DNA of 64,000 bases from positions 3,906,001 to 3,970,000 of the forward strand of contig OZ245030.1 of assembly GCA_965223985.1 (NCBI GenBank). Reading direction: 5' to 3'. Position numbers and translations under genes: made by a program. Below, piece by piece: positions 53,132 through 62,400 of the stretch. The DNA is from JAPPKS01 sp963667895. Its GTDB lineage: Bacteria; Poribacteria; WGA-4E; PCPOR2b. Under the pieces are notes generated by a model, which did no database searches, had not been told where the DNA came from, and saw only the letters and a program-made list of their open reading frames with translations. Numbering within the stretch: the first letter of the stretch is position 1; each line of letters begins with the position of its first letter.

Positions 53132-56023
53132 ATGCAACAATCCAAGCTTATAAGTTTTGTGCTATTAGTGCTGTTTGCGGCTGCATCTGTGCCAATGGTG
53201 TCGGCACAAGCGGCAACCCAGTCCATGACTGATACAGATACTCAAACCGGCAATGAACGCAACGAAGCTGACCTAGCTGACACATCCGAGACCGGCGACG
53301 CCACCGAGGACATGAGCGATCAATCTTCAGAAATCATTGAACTTGAACAAGTTTCCGTCACAGCTTCCCGACGCAGAGAAAAGGTGCTTGAAGCACCGGC
53401 GTCGGTTGCCGTTGTGAGCGCATCCCGAATTAAGGACAGGGTCACCTCAACCGTTGCCGAGCACTTAAAATCGGTGCGTGCAGTAGATGTCGCCCAGACC
53501 GGATTGGGGGCGTCGCATGCTGTTGTCCGCGGCTTCAATAACGTCTTTTCAGGGTCACTTCTGACGCTCGTCGACAATCGCATCGCCCGCATTCCGTCTT
53601 TACGTGTAAACGCATATAGCCTCATCCCGACTTCTAACGAAGATATTGAACAGATTGAAATTGTCTCTGGCCCCGGATCGGCACTATACGGTCCAAACAG
53701 CGCGAACGGGGTCATGCATATTCTCACCCGGTCCCCGTTCACTTCCCAAGGAACGACCGTCAGCATTGGCGGCGGCGAGCGGAGTGTACTCTTGGGATCG
53801 CTTCGACATGCCGGCGTTATCAATGAGACGATCGGCTATAAGTTTTCAGCCAGCGGTTTCCGCGGTAATGATTGGGAAGAAGGTCGTGCGGAAGCCGATG
53901 TACACGGAGAAAAAGAACCCGATTTTGATTTGTATAGAGCCGGTGGCGACTTTCGCGTTGATTATCGCCCAAACAGCGATTTGACGACAATTCTTGCCAG
54001 TGGTTTCACGCAAACGACGGGTCTCGAATTGACAGGCATCGGCGCCGGTCAGGCTAAAAACTGGACTTACGGCTACGTCCAAGGTCGCCTCATCTACAAA
54101 GACCTCTTTGCACAAGCCTTTTGGAACCGCAGCGATGCTGGCGATACCTATTTGGTGCGGTCCGGCAAGCCAATCATCGACAATTCCGATCTCTATGTTG
54201 GGCAGATCCAACACGGTTACAGCCTTGGTGAGAATCAACGGTTTACCTACGGCTTAGATTTATTACTGACCCGCCCCGATACCGAAGGCTCAATCAACGG
54301 TCGCAACGAGGATAATGACAGCATCAACGAGGTCGGTGCCTACTTGCAGTCAGAAACCAAAATCCTGCCCCAGTTAAAGTTCATCGCCGCCGCACGGGTT
54401 GACGACCACAACCACCTTAACGACCTAGTCCTTTCGCCGCGCGCCGCTCTAGCCTTCCAGCCGTACGATAACCACAACTTTAGACTGACCTACAACCGCG
54501 CTTTTAGCACGCCATCGACCTCGAACCTGTTCCTCGATGTCGTGTCAATTCCTGATGCCTTCGGTATAGGCGCTGCATTTCAACCCGCATTAGGGTTCAG
54601 TCCGGCTATCGATATTCGTGCGCAAGGCGTCAGCAGCGAAACTGGATTTACCTTCCAAAGGAGTGGAGATGGAAGACCGGAATTCCGTTCGCCGTTCTCA
54701 GCGGTGGCAAATCTGCCGGCGGACGCCTACATTCCGCTTGACGACCCAGTTTTTACCAACGTTATGTGGGGAGTCGGCAAATCTGCAATCTTGAGTGAAG
54801 CCCAGCCGCTGTTCGAAGCCGGTTTGAAGCAAGCGTTCACTCCTGAAACACTGCCGCAACTACTGCAAAGCCAGTCTCCAGAGCAGATTGAAGGCATCGT
54901 GTCAATGCTGCCGGCGGAAGTTACTCAGCTTCTACCGCCAGCATTTCAGGAGCCGGGCGCAATCGCAGCGCTACCGCCCGAAGTGCTCCAACAGCTAGTT
55001 CCTCAAATTCTCGGATCGCTGCCAGCGCCAGTGGTAGAAGGACTCACTGCAGCGCTCGTAGCGGACCTCTCCAACGGTTTTGCCAACGTCATACCGGAGC
55101 AGGTAGCCGGCGTGAAAAACGTCCTGCGTTCGCTAAATCCGAAGACTGCCGAATTTGAGGCGATTGAAGACGTGAACGACGTTGACCCCATCACACCCAC
55201 GATTACACAGACGTATGAAGTCGGCTACAAAGGGATTCTCATGAAAAAGCTGGCGTTTTCTGCCGATGTGTATCACACAAAAATCAACAATTTCATCGGT
55301 CCCTTGGTCGTTGAAACTCCCAACGTCTTCTTGGACGCGAACACCTTAGGTGCTTCTATCGCACAACAACTCACTGAGGCGTTGAGCGATCCGAAAAACG
55401 CCTTGCTCAACCAGGCGCTTCTCGCCTTTGATTCCCCCGCTCAAGGCGGAAATGGGGACGGTTCCGCCGTTGATGAATTGACAAAGCTGTTCGTCGCTGG
55501 CACGGAAAACAACGGCGCCGCCTTCATCCCCTTTGGCACGGTAACTGCTGAGCAAGCGGGCGATCCGAACGCAGTGATGCTAACCTATCGTAACTACGGG
55601 GACATTTCCCTCAACGGAGCGGATCTTAGCTTGACTTACTATTTCAATCACAGTCTGAGCGTCACCGGAAATTATTCGTTTCTGAGCAAGGACCTATTCG
55701 AAACCAAAATTCGGGAAATCGCCCTAAACGCGCCCAAAAATAAGTTCGGTGCAAACGTCCATTATCTAAACACCGATTTAGGTCTCGGTGCGAGCGTCTC
55801 GATGCGCTATGTGGCTGGATTCCCCATGAACTCGGGAGTATATATCGGCGATGTCGAATCATCTTATACGGTTGATGTGAGCGCAGGCTACGATTTACCT
55901 TTTGGTCCCAAACCGCGCCTATCGCTGACCGTACAGAATCTCCTGAACAAGATGCACCAGCAATTTATCGGAGCCCCGTACATCGGTCGACTGTCAATGC
56001 TGCGCTTAACTCAGACTTTTTGA
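53132..56023 (+). CDS. TonB-dependent outer-membrane receptor
   Basis: 963 residues. The signal peptide is 'KLISFVLLVLFAAASVPMVS' (A-Q cleavage), an acidic linker, a TonB-box-like 'IELEQVSVTASRRREKVLEA', then the plug domain 'PASVAVVSASRIKDR', 'IEQIEIVSGPGSALYGPNSA' and 'NGVMHILTRSP'. The barrel ends in a terminal strand with aromatic residue ('SMLRLTQTF'). Ribosome site AAAGGAG. Unusual: between about residues 545 and 690 an extracellular loop is expanded by Leu/Pro/Gln-rich, probably helical sequence ('FTPETLPQLLQSQSPEQIEG', 'LPPEVLQQLVPQILGSLPAP'). The ligand cannot be read. No riboswitch is recognised in its leader. Confidence 0.93.
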   Translation: MQQSKLISFVLLVLFAAASVPMVSAQAATQSMTDTDTQTGNERNEADLADTSETGDATEDMSDQSSEIIELEQVSVTASRRREKVLEAPASVAVVSASRIKDRVTSTVAEHLKSVRAVDVAQTGLGASHAVVRGFNNVFSGSLLTLVDNRIARIPSLRVNAYSLIPTSNEDIEQIEIVSGPGSALYGPNSANGVMHILTRSPFTSQGTTVSIGGGERSVLLGSLRHAGVINETIGYKFSASGFRGNDWEEGRAEADVHGEKEPDFDLYRAGGDFRVDYRPNSDLTTILASGFTQTTGLELTGIGAGQAKNWTYGYVQGRLIYKDLFAQAFWNRSDAGDTYLVRSGKPIIDNSDLYVGQIQHGYSLGENQRFTYGLDLLLTRPDTEGSINGRNEDNDSINEVGAYLQSETKILPQLKFIAAARVDDHNHLNDLVLSPRAALAFQPYDNHNFRLTYNRAFSTPSTSNLFLDVVSIPDAFGIGAAFQPALGFSPAIDIRAQGVSSETGFTFQRSGDGRPEFRSPFSAVANLPADAYIPLDDPVFTNVMWGVGKSAILSEAQPLFEAGLKQAFTPETLPQLLQSQSPEQIEGIVSMLPAEVTQLLPPAFQEPGAIAALPPEVLQQLVPQILGSLPAPVVEGLTAALVADLSNGFANVIPEQVAGVKNVLRSLNPKTAEFEAIEDVNDVDPITPTITQTYEVGYKGILMKKLAFSADVYHTKINNFIGPLVVETPNVFLDANTLGASIAQQLTEALSDPKNALLNQALLAFDSPAQGGNGDGSAVDELTKLFVAGTENNGAAFIPFGTVTAEQAGDPNAVMLTYRNYGDISLNGADLSLTYYFNHSLSVTGNYSFLSKDLFETKIREIALNAPKNKFGANVHYLNTDLGLGASVSMRYVAGFPMNSGVYIGDVESSYTVDVSAGYDLPFGPKPRLSLTVQNLLNKMHQQFIGAPYIGRLSMLRLTQTF

Positions 56024-56284
56024 CAATAGACGCGTCTAAAATCAAGATTCTGGCACGGTTAGGGGTGATCGCAAGTGCTAAGTTTGCACTTTGGAATTCA
56101 TGATTCCGAATCTCTCTATGTCTTCGGCCCGGCATGGGGTCTTCCACAATCTTGATTTTGACGATTCACCCGATTCTCGACCAAACTACCATCTCGAAGA
56201 TGTCGGGCATCCTGTTGGTCTAGCAGTGTCGCTCCCTTTTTGATTTTGCAAAGAGTATTCTAGTCCTACCATCAACACATGGAC

Positions 56285-56346
56285 AGAAACCGAGTTTTCC
56301 GATATCTACAGGTGCGACAACTTCTTCGCACAAAAACTCGGTTTCT
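56285..56346. repeat. Dispersed palindromic element, copy 2
   Basis: AGAAACCGAGTTTT (56285-56298) and its exact complement (56333-56346) around 34 bases. The 13-base core is identical to the element at 48246-48278; only the loop differs. It lies about 105 bases before the giant gene and 260 after the TonB receptor gene. Nothing else recognisable is in 56024-56452. Confidence 0.65.
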
Positions 56347-56452
56347 CTCCTATTCTCGTATGACGCTACTCGCCCCAAGGTGTAGTGATGTTTTTACAGC
56401 ATTTAGCACGCCAACGGCATTCGTGTACATTAATTCCCAATGGAGGAAACCC

Positions 56453-59400
56453 TTGAAAACGTTCGTCCTGATTGCGCTCGCCACGCTCGTATTTGCACAC
56501 GATAGCGCCTCGCAAAATGACACTGAAGCTGTCGCGCACGATCCCATCCAATTCGCGCTTCAGTCAAGGCAGTTCAACGATGCAGTGCTGCTAATCAATA
56601 CCGCATTGACCACGGCAGAGAATCAAGGTGAATACCTGCTCTATCTCAAGGGACTTGCGCTGTTTTACAACGAAGATTACACAAACGCAATTGTGGCGTG
56701 CGACCAACTTACACAGGCGCATCCAGATTCCACTTGGTTGAATAAGGCGGCGTTCTTACAAGCCCAATGCCATCTCAAACTCCGGGAATTTAAGCAAGCT
56801 GAAGCAATCTACAGTAAAGAGGTCAGCCGGCTGCTCTCATCGAGGCGTAAATCAGAAATCGCTCAAATCTATGTCGACCTTGCCGAATCCCTCGCACGAA
56901 AACCCAGAGACACCGACCTTGACGCACCCCCCCCGAACTACCAAAAAGCGTATGAACTCTATCAAAAGGTCTTGACACTAGAGGTTGATAGTGACCTACA
57001 CGAGACAGCTGCTTTCCAACTTGGTCGCATGATGCAATTGCAGGAGAATTACGAACAAGCACTTGCTGACTACGAAACTTACCTTACCCAGTTTGACCCC
57101 GATTTTCCGCAACGCGTCGTTGCGGAACACCCTACGGGAAAGAGCATATCACAGGGTAGTCACCGCTATCAGGCGCGATACCACCTCGCAGAATGCCAAA
57201 TTGCCATGAACCTGCGCCTGCTCGCACGATTGGCGCTTGAGGACCTGTTACAATTGGTCGATATTGAAATGAAGGGACTGCTGCCTCTCATCAAAGATGC
57301 GCACTTCCTGCTGACGAGGACCCACCACTTCCCGGCTCCCAAGTCAAACGAAGCATTGGAGCTAGGCGCACAATTAGCCAGGCGTTTTCAGGAACAGTTT
57401 CCTCGCGACCCCCGATCAATGACGCTAGCGTACGAAATCGGGGAGGCATATCGGGCACGGGGTCGAAGTGAGGAAGCGCTTGCTGCGTACCAAGACGTAC
57501 TCGACAAAAAGGGCTTCAAAGTAACCGAAAGGAAGCGGCAAATTCAAATTCCGAATGACCAAGGCTACCATCACCTCCGTATGTCCGCCGCATATCAAAT
57601 TGGGAGGATTTTATTCGACCAGAAAAAAACTACGCTTGCAATCGAAGCATGGACGCGGTACATTCGTGAGTTTCCCAACGGCTCACATTGGACAGAAGCC
57701 CAGCAAGGAATTGCCGACGCCGAATTCGGGATTGGGATGACGTATCTCGCTGAAGAAAATTACGACAAAGCGGTGAAGGCGTTTGATGCGTTCCAAGCGA
57801 AACACCCGCTGGATGAACGTGTCCGGAAGATAATGTTCATCTACGGGCAGCTTCACGCCAACAAAGGCGAGCATCAGCTTGCCATCGCTGAGTGGGAAAA
57901 ACTTGTAAGAAGATTCCCGAACACGGACGAATCCTCGAGCGCGCTCCTTCGAATCGGGCAGACTTATGAACTGCGGTTGGGAGATTTTGAAAAAGCCTTG
58001 AAATCTTACCGAAAATTAACCTCGGGAACGTGGTCGGCTCACGCACAGAGGGAAGCACAGGAGCTCATTCGTCAGATGACCGAGAAACACCTTCAACTCG
58101 TCACGCCGCGCACATTCCGAACGAATGAACCCGCACATGTGCGCGCGTCGCTCCGCAACATTGAAGCAGTCACTGTAAAAATTTACAAAATTGACCTTGA
58201 AGCCTACTGGCGCAAAATGTACGGTGTGGATGGGATTGAGGGTCTCAATCTTGCGTTGATTGAGCCTGACACAACCTGGGAATACCGTGTACCCGAATAC
58301 AGGAAATATAAAAATTTCGAATGTGATATTGACATTCCATTTGAAGGTCCCGGCGTCTACGCCGTACACCTCGGTGACGAGTCGCTGGAATCGACCACAC
58401 TGCTCATCCGCAGCGATATCGAAACCATCGCCAAGACATCGCGGCGGGAAGCACTCATTTTCGTACAGGATGTGGTGAAGGCGGAGGTGGTCGCCGATGC
58501 GAAGGTACTTGTTAGCGACGGTTCAAATGTCGTTTTCGAGGGGGTGACCGGAAAAGACGGCGTTCTTCATGCAACTGCACCTGCCATATCGAATTATTCG
58601 CTTCTGGAAAACCAACTGAACGATACGAGATGGGTGACGGCATTCGTCTCTAAGGAGGGGCATGTCGCCACAGATGGCATAGACGTTTCAGGGCTCGGGT
58701 TCAGCAAAGGGCTGACGCCGCGCGGCTATATCTACACTGACCGTCCAGCATACCGTCCGGGTGAATACGTCTCAATCCGCGCCATTATCCGCGATGTTAG
58801 AGACGGAGTTTACGTCGTGCCTGATGCTGTGCATCACCTCTCTGTGATAGATGCCCGGGGACGCCAAATCTACAAAGAAGAGGTCAAACTGTCACAGTTT
58901 GGTGGGTTCCACACGCAGGTGCAGCTTGACGAGGGCGCCTCCGTTGGTGAATACCGCATCCGTGTCGCACGGTATGATCCAGGTCGGAAGCTAGAAATCG
59001 CAAGTCACATATTCACTGGTAACTTTCAAGTTCAGCGATTTCAACTCGAAAAGGTGCAGTTGCTGCTCGATTTTCCACGCCGCGTTTACTTTCGTGGCGA
59101 GCAAGTGGAAGCCACCTTTACAGCACGATACTACTACGGTCAGCCGGTGAAAAACGCGCAAATTCAATACAAACTTCCCGATGGACGGAGCTATACAGAA
59201 ACCGCGGACAATCAGGGAAAACTGAAGGTCGATTTCGATACGAAATCAATGCAACCCGGAAAACTACTTCATTTTAGTGGGACAGTTCCGGGAGAAAATG
59301 CCAGCGTTAGAGCCGCTGTGACGCTCGCGCATCTCGGTTTTACGATTTCAGTAGAGCCTGACGCAAACCTTGTTCTCTCCGGCGAACCCTTCAACGTGAC

Positions 59401-62400
59401 ATTTCAGACAAAGGGGGCTGATGGGCAACCGATTGGAGCGAAATTGACCGTCAAGGTAATTCAACGGCAGTGGAGCGGTTCTGTTTCGCCGGTGCTGTCA
59501 AAGCTGCCTTGGTCAATTAGCTACGATTTTTCGCGTTCTACCGAGATCATCTTCCAAGAACACAACCTGCAGACAGATGCACAGACGGGCATCGGCACAA
59601 TTCAGTTGGCGCTTGACAAAGGCGGTGGGTATTACATCCGAGCGAGTGGTACAGATCAGTTCGGTCAGACTGTTGTCCGTTCACGCCGTGTCTTCATCTC
59701 CGATGAGGATGATCGACCCCAACTCCTAATCTTCGCAGAACGCACCAAAACGAAGGTGGGCGCTTCGGAATCTATTCGCGTCCACTCGCGTCTGAAGCCC
59801 GTCCTCGCGCTAATCACCTTTGAGGGCGAAACCATCATTAACTACGACGTGGTTTTGTTAGAATCGGGGATGACCCCGGTTCATTTCACCGTAGGACACA
59901 AACACTTCCCCGATTTCTACCTTGGGGTCGCAGCCATCGACAATCGCCAACTCCGCACGAACAGAAAACACTTCACCGTCCAGCGGCAATTAAACCTGGC
60001 AGTAACTTGGATGAGGAGCGATTCTGAACATGAAGGCAACAATCCCCTTCCCAGCTATCTGCCTGGAGAAGTCGCGGAGCTCCAAATCCGCGCCACAGAT
60101 CAACTTGCGAATCCAGTCAAAGCCGAATTCTCCCTCGCGCTCGTGGATGAAGCGCTGTTCGCTGGCTATAAAGATGCTAGCATGGACATTAACGATTTCT
60201 TCCAAAAAGGTCTCCGACGCGAAGCTGCAATGCGCACTGCTTCAAGCTGCACCTTCTATTACACCGCTGTCACGGGCCCCGTCAATGTGGAAATACAAGC
60301 AATGTCACGTAAACGAAGGGGCGGACGCCCACTCAGAATGGATTCCAAAGCTTCGCGTGCGCAAGCTCCTCGGCTTGAAAAACCGCTTGATGAACCGAAG
60401 GTACGAGAAGAATCTACCTACGCTGGTCATTGGATTGGAAGCGTCATCACGGACGATTCGGGATTGGCAACCGTGCACATCCCGATGCCGGAGAAGACGA
60501 CGAAATGGCGCCTGACAGGACGTGGTTCAACCGTTGATACCCTCGTTGGGCAAGTTAGTGTGAACGCCATTACGCGGAAAGATTTCTTCCTTGATGTTCG
60601 TACACCCCGAATTGTTACCGAAGGAGATAAAATTCGAGTAGCGGTTCGACTTCACAACCTGACCGGCTACGAAGGCGATGCCGAAGTTAAACTCTCGCTC
60701 TCAGTTGACGAATCGCAGCCCGCACACGGAGATCACAAACAAATTACAATATCAGCGCATGACACATCAGAGATCATCTTCGACGGATTCACCATCCCCG
60801 CGGGAAAACTTCACGCGAGCTCAAATCAAAGCCAACTCACGGTTGAGGTAACGGCAACCGCAGGCTCATTGCGTGATGGAATCCGGCGCAAAATCACAAT
60901 CCGTGCATGGGGTCTGGAATTTATGCATGCGCAAAGCGGCACGGCGACTGGCGATGCATCCGTTTACGTCGAACTACCGTCCGATCAGCGATACACACGA
61001 AAAGGGCTCACAATCAGCATAGCACCGACTGTTTCACGCATTATCTATGACCTAGCACTGAACGACCATCCCCGACCGTTCCAGAGCTGGTCTATCATGC
61101 GACCCGTCATCATTCCGAGCGATTCCGGGGGTGACCTACTTGCTGTGGCGTACGCGCTCCGCTATCAACAAGCGGTGGGCGATAATCCAATCGATAACCG
61201 CAGGTTGCTCACACGTGCACGGACGCTAGTCAACCGACTCGTGACGGCACAAAATGAAGATGGCGGGTGGAGTCTGATCCGCGGTGTGGCAGAGAGCTAC
61301 CCCAGTGTAACGGCGCGCAATCTCTGGGCGCTGGCAACGGCGCGTGACGGTGGCGCCGCCGTGGACGACCAAGTGTTCGCAAACGCTGAAAACTACCTCA
61401 AGGAGGCTTTAGTCCAGATCAATCAGAGCGACAACGATACACGAGCGGTGATTCTTCATGCCATCTCAACGGTCGGCACTGTGGATTTCGATGACGCAAA
61501 CCGCCTTTATCGACGCCGGAATCAACTGTCCGACACCGCGTTGGCGCACGCCGCACTGGTCTTCGTCAATCTAAATAGACTGATGATTGCAGGCGAGTTG
61601 CTTGACATATTGGAACGTCGCAGCTTGTTGCCCGAGCAACAGGGAATCGCGAGAGTTTCCTCGTCGCTCACAACCCCACGTCCAGTCGAGACGGTCGCAT
61701 TGGCGCTGTTAGGAATGCAAGCAGCCCGACCAATTTCGGCGTGGGTCAAAAATGCCGTCCAATATCTAATGGGACAGCGTCGCTACTACGGCTACTCGCC
61801 ATACTCCGCCAAAGGTCCCGTTGTAGCCGCCTTAGCAACCTACTATCAGACGACGCAATTCGCCGCAAATGACTTTAATCTGAGCGTAAGCGTGAACGGT
61901 GAGCTTCTTGATACAATTTCCGTCGTGGGCGACTCCGCAAACCGTCTAATCCATGCACCGCACCATCAGATTCTCGACGGACGGAACCGCGTCGAAATGC
62001 GAATCGACGGACGTGGCACCTATTCCTACCTCGTCACTATCAACGGGTTTTCCCCTGTCATTCCGAGCTGGGTCGGCGCCGATTCGAAAACTGACACGAG
62101 CTTGAAAAACGTAGAAATTACCCGCCGTTACCTTCATCCGCCTCTCCAATATCAGGGCAAACCGATAGCGGCGCAGAGTACGACAGAGATTTCCCGCTTG
62201 GAAGCCGGGGCTAAGGTGCAGGTCGCTGTAGACATTGTTCATGAACAGAGCGCCGTTACGCCTGACATCGGGGAATATGATCGATATCTTGTTGTCGATG
62301 AGTTCTTTCCAGCAGGAACGATTGTCGTCGACGGAAGTGTTGTGGGCGAGTTCCAGCACTACGAGCTCGGAGACGGCGTAATCCGTTTCTACACGCGGCG

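Noticed and set aside
60990..61140. Thioester C-x-E-Q in the macroglobulin-like protein
   Set aside because: The expected position before the toroid reads PFQSWSIMRP, with no Cys-x-Glu-Gln.
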